From Ophiodon elongatus (lineage: Eukaryota; Chordata; Actinopteri; Perciformes; Hexagrammidae), in the NCBI GenBank assembly GCA_016806645.1, contig JACSYO010000928.1, positions 970,001 through 1,034,000 on the forward strand: DNA of 64,000 nucleotides, read 5' to 3'. Positions 36,975 to 50,054 of this stretch are shown in pieces (position 1 is the stretch's first letter; every line of letters begins with the position of its first letter). Below the pieces are notes generated by a model that was not told where the DNA came from, searched no databases, and was given only the letters and a program-made list of their open reading frames with translations. The translations under genes were made by a program, and so were the position numbers.

Positions 36975-39900
36975 GTGCATACAAACATTAGGTCTGAACA
37001 TTGGTAAATTGTCAATGTCGAGTGGTAAAAAATATTTTGTGACAGCTGTAGTGATCACCCACATGTTCACTAAGGTATTATGATAAAATAGGTTACATTA
37101 TGTGGTGATGATACTGCAGAGCAGTCTTGGAGCCAGCTGTCAAAATGTTGACTAATACAACTTCCTGCTAAATAATCTACTGACACAACCTACAGGAATC
37201 CTTTTTAGTCTGGAGGGAAGCCAAGCAGACAAGATGTAGTAGAAGCACTGATGAAACCAATATTTTCTGGCTCACTGATGACTAAGGCAGTAAAGTAATG
37301 CATTAAAGGTGCATTACTGTTGCATGTGACTGACGCCTGATGCTGCAGCATGTAAAGAGCAAACAAAGAGCCAAATTACCTCTCCTCCTGATTTTACTGC
37401 TAATGCCAGAGAGAAAATATGTGCAGTCAGCCCAAACTGAGATGCATTAAGCTGTTTTAGTAGATAATTGAGTTCATTTTCCTTCCGTACTGTTTGTTCT
37501 TCACAGACAGATGGGTGCCTTAAGGTAACTGTGGACCTACCAGTTTATCATAAATTACACATACGTTCTGATGGGCCAGTGATTTCTTAAGGGTGGATCT
37601 AGAATCAACTATGCATCAGTTTTTGATCGGGCTCCCACTTCTTTTTTTGGCTCTCTAATTCTCCACTGGACCCCTGAAATCATCACTGTGTATGCCTAAA
37701 TCTACAACTTTTAAACTGTCATATTCCCCCCAAGCATGCTCGTCAGTTTTGATTTTAAAAGATAATATTTGTTGACAAAATAAGAGACTTAACATGAAAA
37801 AACAAATCTCTCACCTCTGTTAATCTCTATAATTTCTTCTTGGGCTAGAGGACAGTCTCCCCCAAGGCTTCCAGGCCCCATCACTCCACCTAGAACATTT
37901 CCCAAGAGCCTTTGCGGTGACGCAGTAGCCATAGCCAGGGCATCTGGCTTGCAGTAGTTGGGGGACCCTGGTTGGGGTGCTCTGGGAATATGTTTATTTT
38001 TCTTTTTGGGCAGCTTTTGTTTGGCCATGGCCAGAGAGTAGTACATGCCGAAGTTGTTGACAATTACAGGTACAGGCATGGCGATGGTCAGCACACCAGC
38101 CAAGGCACACAGAGCACCCACCAGCATCCCTGACCACGTCTCCGGGTACATATCTCCATAGCCCAGTGTGGTCATGGTCACAACGGCCCACCAAAATCCA
38201 ATGGGAATGTTCTTGAAGTTGGTGTGGGCGCTGGCTGTTGGGTCATCTGGGTCTGCGCCAATTCGTTCAGCATAGTAGATCATGGTGGCAAAGATGAGGA
38301 CTCCAAGGGCTAAGAAGATGATAAGCAGGAGGAATTCATTGGTACTGGCACGCAGGGTGTGGCCCAGGACACGGAGGCCCACAAAGTGGCGGGTCAGCTT
38401 GAAGATTCGCAGGATACGGACGAACCTGACAACACGCAGGAACCCCAGGACATCCTTGGCAGCTTTGGAAGACAGCCCACTCAGGCCCACCTCCAGGTAG
38501 AAGGGTAGGATGGCGACGAAGTCGATGATGTTGAGGCTGCTTTTGAAGAATTCAAGCTTGTCTGGGCAGAAGGTGACTCGCAGCAGAACCTCAATGGTGA
38601 ACCAAATGACGCACACGCCCTCCACATATGTCAACCAGCTGTCAGTCACCACCTCGTATACAATCTCCTCACGGGTCGTGTTGCCCACCGTGACGTTTTC
38701 TGTCTTGTTAAGGATGGTGTTGAAGGCCTCATGTGTCTCCATGCAGAAAGTGGAGATGGAGATGAGGATGAAGAACAGGGAGCCAAATGCCACATACTAG
38801 AGGAAAGAAAGAAGAAAGATAGAAAGAGTCAGTGTGAAGAGTCTGTTGCAAATCAAGAAATTCAGCAAGGCAAAGAGAACATAGAAAAGCATAAAGGAAA
38901 ACCTCAAGACAACAACAGAGAAAAACAACTGGAGTATGTGTGTATCTTGTATCTAAGTGCTAAATACTACAAAAAAAGTACTACTGACTACTTCTCACTA
39001 TGTCATGTTCATCTACATCGAGGTCTTCGCATCTAAAATGTTGGACCCATTCTGAGAAAAAAAACCAAATGCACCCAAATCAGATTTCTTTCTTCTTTTA
39101 ATAGAAAAAAACAATGAAGACCTGTTTTGTAACAGACCAGCGGGCGAGTAGAGCTGCACCGAGAACGACCTTGGCACAATTTGACCCGTTGTGATCAAAG
39201 TCCAAGTATGATCACACTCATTAGGCCTGATCAAATTGTATCTGACAGTCATAAATGATTGTGATGAACAATGAAGTCATAAAATAGATGTGCTGTCAGT
39301 ATCACGTCAGTTCATGTGCCATCAGGAAAGTATGACTTACAGAGATTATGAATTCATAAAATGATTAATAGTACTAAACATTTAATATAAAAATTGTCAT
39401 CACACAGTATATATTTACATTCATAATAAGCTATGAATGGATTTAAAACATATTAAACTAAAACAAATATGAATAAACAGGTCACACACTTTTGGTCTCA
39501 TTAAAGAAAATAGTCTGACCCAAAACCTGTTGGTCATGAATGAGATTTCTGAGTCTGGGAGGACCTCATAAAACAAGACAAATGGAGGAAAGTGCACAAA
39601 AAAAGGAGAGAAAGTCACAGTGCATTCATGTTTTCCTGAGTCCAAAACAGAAAGAGAAAAATTGGTTGTTTGTGGTACTTTGCTAGAGAGGAAACAAGAG
39701 AGGATGGAAGAATGACAAGTAGGGAAAAAAAACTTTTCAGGGTAAGATCAATAAATGTCTGATAATGTGCATGCTGTAGTTCAGTTAAGTGGAAATATGT
39801 GCAACAGTCAAAGTGAACTGCAGTTTCCAAGCAAACATACATTTGTTTACAGACTTACAGTACGAAGTCAGACCCTGCAAACAAGCAGTTAACTTATTAT

Positions 39901-42092
39901 TCTTATTATTATCAGTGTTATTATTATTGTTATTTTTTATATTTAAAAAGCTACAATGTTTACAACAGAGATATTTTTACATGATTCCCTTCCTAACCCT
40001 CCACTTGATTGATGGTCCAAGTAGGCTGCAGGGTAGCATTACCCATCACATCATTCAGTCTTCTTCACATTAGCCTTAAAATCAATTGACATTAAAATAT
40101 TATCTTGATTTTGTTGTTGTTGTTCTTCCTGCTCCATGGATTGTTTTTCTTGAGCAAAAGACGTTGAACATTTTCCAATGTTTAATGTTTTCAAAGTTGC
40201 TATTGATCCATACAATTAAGGCTGTATGTACATAACTGCAGAAATACAATATGTCTATCTGCCTCTTTGTTTTGCAAAATCAGATGAGTTACAATAATGT
40301 TCTTGCTAGGAGTAATTTCACAAATATATGTTAAGCCATTAATCATTTAGCATCATAAATGTTAAATATCTTGTCCTTAAAGTGAACTTGAAGTTTACAT
40401 GAAACATGTAACTGTAAACGTTAAGCTACTTCCGTTGAATTACTGTTGTTTTTGTAACTGAAAAGAAGGAAACAATTAATAATACAGTTTCAAATTAAAA
40501 TGTTTTTCTTGGCATTTGCCTCGACTCCCTCAACATCTTGGGAGTACTGTCAGCGCCTTTCCTACAAGTGGCATCCTTTCTATACTACAATGTCTTACAG
40601 CTAAATGTTTGCTTGTTTACTTCCAAAACTTTGTCCTCAGGGAAATTTCCTGAACAGAAAGCAAACAACAAGCTGTTGTATTCTCAATGAGTTTATGTTT
40701 CAGGTTTGATTGCTTTTTTTGTCGCTCAAAGGCAATTTTCTTAGCACTGAATATCTGTGTGATCTACATCTGTCTATATCTGTCTTATTATTCTACTGTA
40801 ACCCATTCACTTGTCACTGAATCAATGACAGTAGCGTGATAACACCAGTGTGTGCTGCACAATCTTTCCCTTTTGCGGTCCATTCCTACAAGCCCTGCAG
40901 TGTATTTATAGATGCAGTATACTTTAAGCTTTATCAAATAAATAATAAAACAGACATGTCCTGAAGAGGGAAAGAGAAAGGTAATTCATACTTGAGTGGA
41001 GCCCATATATATACGAAGCCTGAGTGCCTTCAGTGTTTTGTGGGTGTCACCATGTATTTTCGACATTATGCCTTTATGTAATAAAATAAAATAATCAAGA
41101 GCAACAGACTTATAAGAGTAAGTCTTATAACTAAGCAAATGGAGGGAACCAGTTTCCGTTATTTTTCTTGAAAGGTCTCGCTTCTTTCTACCAGCTTTTC
41201 TTTGATTTTGAAATTGGATGATAGCATACACATATTTTCTCTAAGTGCCTTCATGACAGAAATACACTAAGCAGAACACTTAAGACTCTGAGCCACTGTA
41301 TTCATTGAGGAGATTAGCTGACGAGCATTTAGCCAAAGAAGTGACCTTCCAGGGAAGTCAGTGGTGTCAATTTCAAATCTGTGATTTTAAGTTGTTATTT
41401 TGGTATTTGTTGTTCAATCAATTTCAAAACCCATCGGCTATCGGCCTTATGACGTTTATGGTTCTGGGGGTGAGGGACTATATTTCTGGGGTTTTGGTGA
41501 AGCCAGCGAGTATCTGGGCCCAGACTTTGCTTCTGTGAGTTGCTCATTGTCTACAGTGCCATTAGCAACTTTGGATTAGAGACTGGAGTTGGAGTTGAGA
41601 GACAGTTTACAAGCTAATTTTAAATCAATCAAAACCTAAATCATCGTCAGACGATTAACGGTGGGTTCCAAGATTGCGTTTCGTCCAATGCGTTCTACCT
41701 CTTTTGCTCTTCACATGGACAGTTTACCTGTCTTCAACATGATTGGTCAATGCTACTCGGACCACAAACCAAAGCCAGAACGCTTCTGATACCAACATCT
41801 TGTCCCATTACTTATTTATAGAGATGGTTCAATTAAATCAACACATTGTATTGACGGGTTTTTTTAAGTTAGTTTGACAGTTTAGATTATCAGGTTTGTT
41901 CCAGGTTGTCTGGTTTTCTATATTCTCACAAGCTTCTACTCCGACACTCCCAACCTCTCCCGCCTTTTTTCCTCTCCATCTCTTCTCCCTACTTCTTTTC
42001 TCCTCTGCTATGTTTCTCACTAGTCGGTGTCTGACCTACTTTCTCAGACTCCTGTAGTGCTCTACCCCTCTGTATCATGAAAACACACACAC

Positions 42093-42146
<54 letters not shown>

Positions 42147-45100
42147 AGGTCCTCAATCACCCTCCTACCTCTGCCCCTATACCAGCCCACATGTCCTAGG
42201 GAAGCAGGATAGCACCAGTGGGACCATCTCAGGATGCCCCCTCATTGGCTGGACACCAGAAAACCTTCATATGTACAAATCAGGGCGGGAGAGTTTTGCC
42301 CTGAAGTGTTATGCACAATTTGTTGTTGTTCCTGTTGCCAATATTCCTAATGATGACATTATTGATACATATAATAACACTTAAACTGAGGAGGTGAGCA
42401 GCACTGGTACTCGTACAAAGTATTGAAATGTTAAGGATGATTAGAAGTGTGAGATTTGTCATTAAAGTCAGTTTTGTTTATGCTGCAGTGCAATGCAATG
42501 GTTACAAACACATATACACAAGTGGCAAAACTGCAGTAACATAATATTGTCTATGTAGGCTATATAGGTGGAAACAAAGGAGGAAGCGGACAGTTGAGAG
42601 GGAGGCCAGACAATGTGGGTCCATGCGTAGAAAAACACAAATACAAAAGTAAAGTAAAAGTATCCAGACGCAAGTTTTGCAAAGATAACCTAAGGTAGAT
42701 CATTGCTTTGATGATCTTAAAGTGATGTGACTGTCATGCAAACAGGACTTTTAAAAAAGACAAATAAGAGGACAGAAAGGACCAAAAAAATAAAAGTAAG
42801 CGTGAGATGAAAAGAAAAGAAAAAGAGGGCAAGCTGTGAGGAGATTGAAGGCTAATAGTAAATGACAGGCCTTAGTCATAAAAGCAACTTCTGTCAGCGA
42901 AAGGGACAGAGGAAGTGCTATGCCTGTATTTGTTACACATTATCAAATGTTGGAATCTTGTTCACAGGACATCAAAATAAATAAATTTGACTCAAAGCTG
43001 CATTAAGCAGGATGTTCCATAATGTCAATACACCCATCTAATGACACTGACCCTGCTGTGTGGTTCCAACACAAAAAGAGGTTGCAGGTGATGTAATTGC
43101 TTATAGCAGCCACAGTGGAGGGCCACATTTTAAAATGTTCATCATAATCTGATTTTAAAGAATATATTGTTTGCTAAATTTGTCTGATGAAAAACTTGCC
43201 ACAAAACAAGCTGATACTTTTGTTTAGCTGACACTTTAAATACACCACATAGATTCTGTTTAACCAAATGTAGTATAGACTGGTATTCATGAGGCTTATT
43301 AAATATTTAGCAGGTTCATTTAAACTATATGCCATGCACGCATCCAAAAGGTGTTGTCCTGCTGCAGGAAAATACTTTGTGGGGTCATCTTGCAACCAAG
43401 ACAGCTCCATGTGATAGATAAAATTAAAGAGAAAAAACAAATCTGCTCAAAATTCAAATAATATAAACAAAATCTGGGATTCAACTATACATTTCCAAAC
43501 AATTAGCCTCGAACTATTATTTCTTCACTCAGACATGCCTGAATTAACATCAACTCTCCCACCGAAGCAATATTTTCTAAGCACTCTGTCTTTTCTTGTC
43601 GAGCTGGTATGGTAGAGTACAGACACCAGAGAGTTGTGATGCCACTGCAAAGCCTCTCCAGATCTGCAGATTTGCCCTCTTTTTCTAAATTAAACTTTGG
43701 GGTCAGGTGGGAAATCTTATACACACAGGAAATAACACATCTGTATTTAAATCCAGAGCCAGACCTGGGCATAGATAGAATAGGCGGTATAGGCGGTGGA
43801 AACTAATTCTACGGGCCTCATCCATGTAGGGGCGATCTGACGGGCTCTATTTTTGTGAAACCAGCAGCGTGGCCGGATCACAATCAGGTGCTTTCTGCCA
43901 AGGGCATCAGAAGCGTGCTGAACACACTTTTGCAAAAAATGTTGTGGCCAGGCTCCCTAGCTGCATGAGGTGGGATCAGAAATAACATATTATTATAGGT
44001 GGGAGCAATAAAGGGTGAGACAATCACGGCCAATAACATTAACTACTTCCACCCTCATTAATCACAGAGCTAACCCCGTAATGACGCACTGACAGTTTGG
44101 GAATCCTGTAGTTTCCTGAGTTTTTCTCAGAGGAAACTTCTTATTTTCTGGGACTGAAAAAATTTCAAATGTTTAGTATTGAAGCCAAACAATCTTTATC
44201 ACATGATGTTGCTCAACATAGCCACCCATACCTGTATTATGATAAAAAATGTAGAGCTTGCGCAAAAGCCTCTTTTAAAAAGAGATGATGCGCGCAGCCT
44301 TTACCCGGTTCACTGGTGTTTAGGATGGAGACACCAGACGAAAGAGACAGGAACAGACGTTCCTGAGGGATTTATAAGCGGAGCGAGAAGTGATTCCCAA
44401 TTTTTCGTGGAGCTGCGTGAACTGTTTTCAATGTGTCAGTCAGAGGCAAGGCAGAGTGTCCATATTGGGTTTTTTTCTCTGGCAGAAAAGCGCTGGCAGG
44501 GTACTGGGAACACCAGGGCCTTTCTGAGAAGTTGAGAGATGAAAATCTCGACTGGAAGCGCTCAGAGTGGCCGTACAAAAAAAGACTCTAGATGCAGTGG
44601 ATTTTTTGGTGGCCGCATACGTTCTTTCCTCATCAAAATGCTATTTGGACACTCAGCCTTATTAATCAAAACCACATGTTTGCTGTGCACACAGGCATGT
44701 GGGTTCTGTGGTTATTTCCAAATGCTCTGATGCTGGTTTCATAAAATGTAACCAGTGGATCTGCTGTGCGTAATTGTTGCAACAATGAACACAATAATTG
44801 GTGGTGGAATTGGCTGCAATGCAAGAGGCACCAGCTAAAATATTGCGTATAGGGCACTTAATTGGTCAGGGTCGTCTCTGTTTCAATCTACCAACCTGAG
44901 ACTGAAATACTAAACTTGATCCTAAACAACAGTGGGGACGAACTGTAGAGAGAAAGCTTGACTCACCAATGACACCAATACATGCAGGTCTAAGAAAGGC
45001 AAAAATTACACTAACATTTAACCATAACTTTTGCCTGCAGTACGGTGCTGTTATTAATTTGACCATCTAGTTAAAAGCCAATACAATATTGAAACAAAGG

Positions 45101-45366
45101 TCCATTCGGGGTTTCAGTAATTAAATGATACAGTAGTTCAAAATGGCAGAGCACAGTGGATTACACATCAAATCAATATTGATCAATCCATCACAGCGGC
45201 CAGTCCTTTTTAAATATGCAGCAGCATGTCAAGCAGAGATCTGCCGTGTGATAGAGAAGACCCCCACTGCTTAACATGCACCTAAAGCCACACATCAGGT
45301 GTGGATGCGCCTGTGTGTATACTGTATGTGCTTGTGTTTACATGTGTTGGTGTAAGTGACTGGCAT

Positions 45367-45460
<94 letters not shown>

Positions 45461-46013
45461 ATATGACTCACAATGTGAGAGAGACAAACAGCCTATGGGC
45501 ACAGGAGGTGTGTGTGCTCACTTGCTGATCGCAGATAGTGAGTGGTAACTACATGAGCACTGCATTGAGGTGATGGAGAGGGATCAGTGGAGAGACAGAG
45601 AGAAAGAAAGAGGTGGAAGAAGATGATAAAAGGAGGAGTAGCAATCTGTCACTTCACACTTATTCATCTCCTGGCACTTTGTGTCTGTTCTCTCCCTCCA
45701 TCCCTCTCCTCGCTGCGACATGAAGGTATGTTTGTTCTGGTCTGGACAACCACGCTGATGCTCTGCATATATGATTCAGAGGCTCTCTGTAATGTTTGTG
45801 TGGAGCTTAATGCGTTGAATCCTCTACAATAACGCTACCATGTGTGACACCTGCAGTCCAATGACCTTCAAGGCCCGATAGAGTCTCCCTCGCTCTCTAG
45901 ACTCTGAAATTAGATTTGGAAAGATCATCAACATAAATTTAAAAGAGCGGGAGTCAGAGATGGAGAGAGAAAGAGAGTGAAGCAAATGAGAAAGAGCCTT
46001 TGAGAGAGAGGGG

Positions 46014-46050
<37 letters not shown>

Positions 46051-48138
46051 AACCGTAAAAAGGAAGTTGATGATAGAACGTTGATTGTGTTTCGATGGAT
46101 GAATGAAGAAGAGAGAGTGAAGGAATGGAGGACGAGGCGATGAAAGGATGAGCGGAGGAGAGAAGACAATGACGAGAATCTCACCAATCAAGGGGAGAGA
46201 GCAGGGTATCGGAGAGTGAGAGTGCAATAAAGAGACAGAAAAGAAGAAAGGAGGAGGTGTTGGGAGAGCATCAATGTAAGTGATATAACCAAGGAGAGAT
46301 TGTCGGAGCTGATATTAGCACTACAGGCGTTTTTGCATGCACGGCGGTGCGCTCTTCTTTAACGGGACCCGAGTGGCGCTGTGTTTACTGCGGCACCATC
46401 CAGAAGAGCTTTATCATTACAGTATTACCACAGCCCTGCCTGGCTCTCTGTCACCATGACAACCACTGCGTTAGCCTCTGCTTTCAGGCACCAAGGACAG
46501 GACTAAGCCAAATACTGCTCATACAGCTGGAGTGAAGGGCTGAATGTAGAGGAGCAAGAGCAGATCCGTGATCATTCAGACTGGCTGCTGATTGATCAAT
46601 GAAAGATTAACATTTGTGAGGTCAAGGGTGAGTGACCTTGACGGAGATATAAAGACAAATTTAGGATTTTGCTCTTGATAAACAGTGCTTTTGTTCCATG
46701 TACACTGAAGGTGATGTTTGATCAGCATTAGTATGACGAACAGCGTCTGGTAAGAATGAGCATGTGGAGTCTTTCCCAGAGAGATAAGCAAATGGAAGAC
46801 AACTGTGCTGCAGAGTCAGCAATGATAAGAAGACATTGAACGATGATGTGAAATCTACACATGAATGAGGCATGAAAAATGAACATTTAAAAGATGTAAA
46901 ATACAGAACGTTCTGCTGAAGGGCAACCCGAGCACTGGGTTAGACTTGGATCCGGTGATTAATCTATTATTTTAGGTGAATGGCTGCAGCCATCACTCAG
47001 AGACTTCCAAAGTAGCCACTTAGCGTGCAGTGTGAGTGTAACCTTGGGTGGGTTACAGGAATAGCCTTCACTTTTACCATCATCATCATCACTGTTGTCC
47101 TTATCATCGTTGTAATCTGAGAAACATTGTGGATTAATTGAAAGTTTTGCTAGTTTAGGCTGAGATTATCATTTTTTTTAATAAATCCTAATATATTAAT
47201 CAATCTAATAGTCAAAATCTCCTGAACAAGACAAAGAGAGAGCGTTCCTTTAAGGGACATGGGGTGTGGAATGGGCAAGCAGCAAAACTGAGTGGAAACG
47301 GAGAAAGAGAGTCTTTCTTTTTTTTCTATGCATTGAATTATGGATAGCTTTTGCTTTTAGCCGTTTATGACCCTTAACCTCAAGGCTTCCTCATGTGAGT
47401 TTAAGTTCTGCTGGTGTGGTTCATGACATATGTCTATGTTAACCATAGTTACAGTATTCAGACCGTCATTTTACATTAAGTCCACAAAATACAGTTAATA
47501 CCACATGGAAAGCCAATGACTGCCCTTACACATTGATTAATCTGAATAATCATTTAGTGAAATGTTAAAAAAAAGTCAATGTCATAAATGAATACATTTC
47601 AAGAAGCTAAATCTCTTTCTATCAATAGTTGTATGTGAAAGGGGTTTGCTTATAGTGACGAACACACAGAGAATTATTCCCTGACTCAGAGGTCCCATCT
47701 GCTCAAGAGTGTTTTAGCGTCTTTAGCGTTCATTCTCACCACTCTCATAGCGTTGTATTTAGCTGCAATAGCTCTGATAAACTCACTGTATGTTTACCTG
47801 CTCAGCACTCAACGGTGCACAGACAAAGGTGGTGAAAAGCTGGTGAACATAGTGGAGCATTAAGCAGGAAGGAGCCAGATATTTCCCTCAATAGACAAAA
47901 ACAGAGCTAAAAGAAGAGTGACTATTCATCAGGTGGACACAAACACAATAAATGATAATGTCGCTCCGTACGTGTACTGTAAATAGGCAGCTGCTAACAG
48001 GTTTGTTGTTATATTGACTTAGAAGCTAATAATATATCAATACTGTGTTGTTTCTGCTTCACCCAAGTCATAAAAAAAACAGTTATTGCTGGTTTAAAGG
48101 CATTGTCTTCACAATCTAACTATGAAGTAAGGAATTCC

Positions 48139-48198
<60 letters not shown>

Positions 48199-49974
48199 CT
48201 TAGCAGATCTCGGGAACCACTCAGCCAATCTACTTCACACTTGGCCGGCGCATTGTTGGTGCAATTTTGACACATGGCACGTTCAATATTAATACATTTT
48301 AAATACACAAGCAAACAGCAAAGCTTCCGGCTCTGCAGCTCAGCAGCGGGCAGACAGTTTACGCTGTTTGCTCACTGACTTTCACTGATTTCACTGATGT
48401 TTTTGACGGCGAGGATCGGTGACCTGGGTGTGTTTTAGTGATTTGAGGGCTCCAGGCAAACGCTGTCTTGCTTAATTTTTCACCCTCTCTAACTGGGAAT
48501 GTGGTTAGTGGCAGTGGTAGAAGAAGTACTCCAACAATTTTCTTAAGTAAAACTATTTATTATTAATACTGCACAATAGAAGGTCTGCAATCACATTTTT
48601 TATTAAGTTGACTTGTGAGTGAAGGGGTAGCATTATCGCACAATGTTTTTAAATGTACTTAATGTCTTTTCAAGGTGGAGCTTTCAATTCTAATATGATG
48701 CTGGATAGTTATGAATATTAACATAATATTTTAATTGTTACATTTTGTTTGTCAAATCTGAATCTGCAACAAAACCAGTAACATTTATCTGTCAGGTAAA
48801 TGTAGTACAACAATATTTTATTTAGTAAGTAGTATACAGTTGAGTTGCTTAGTTATGTGCTTTGGGGGCCTTTTGTAAGTTATTTTGGGGTACAATGAGT
48901 AACATTATTCAACATGTTTCATATCTTAACATTATAATAAATCTATAGCATTTTGGGTCCCTTTTACTTGGGGGCCCTAGGCCCAGAAGGCCTACCTTGC
49001 CTAACGGTAAAGTCTGCCCCATGTCCTTTTTCCCCTGAAGCTCATTCGGGCTGTTCTGGACAGGCATGTTTCTGGACACTGCATTAGTGATATGAAATCT
49101 GACAAATCTTCATTTTAATTGAATAACTTAAACAATGTATAGATAATCCGATATTGATTGAGTGATCATTTCAGTGCTATACCAGTGACGTTGTTTCCTC
49201 TTTGTACTGCGACAGACATTTTGATTGTGGTAGTTCCATCATTGCAGAACAGTCAAGATTTCAAGGTGCACCGATCTAATAGCTCCTCAGCTTATTTCAA
49301 AAAGGGGATCTATGACAGCTGATAATAACAGACTGATAATAGACCGAAAGTAATATCGGCGGAGATATCAACTTCTTAAGAGCATCTCTTCCCCTTTTCC
49401 TGTCCCAGAAGAACTGCAGCCGTGTCTTGCCTCAAGGGAAACGCAATCGACATGACGTGGAGGACGTCGGTATCCGAGCCAGGACAGGCAGTTCAAGCAG
49501 AAGATTTTGAGCCCTTGCTGGGGGTCACCCAGCACCCAACAAAGGACACTGCGGGATAATGAAGGGCAAGGGAGGTGAGGAAATGGTTGGGACAGGTAGA
49601 AGTAGACAGGCTGAGAGGAGGAGGACGTAACAGGAATCCCCTCACGGGATGGTTGCATGTGTTGCATGATTGTATATATGCAAAACATGTGTGCGGTAGG
49701 CTCATCAAACACCTGAATGCAGGAGGAGATGAAGGAGGAGGAAGCGACTGAGCTTGGAAGGAGGTGGCACTGAACTTCGAGATATAATTAGCTTCTGCTC
49801 GAGGTAATCCTCGCGTACATTTTATTTTTTGAGTGCTAAAAACACTGACTCTCTGGGGTCAGTGCTCTTGGAAGCGATCCTAGTAAAATTTCCATCACAA
49901 CACAGACTTCTGTTTGAGACATTCCCTGAATGACTCAACTCCTTGACACACTACAGTTGATTCGGTAAGCTGTC

Positions 49975-50054
<80 letters not shown>

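Noticed and set aside
36712..37070. Three long minus-strand frames rich in Tyr-Leu-Ser-Ile
   Set aside because: They are translations of the GATA microsatellite in three frames.
48138..48198. Regular short repeats that might suggest a CRISPR-like array
   Set aside because: These are perfect tetranucleotide repeats without spacers in a vertebrate genome.
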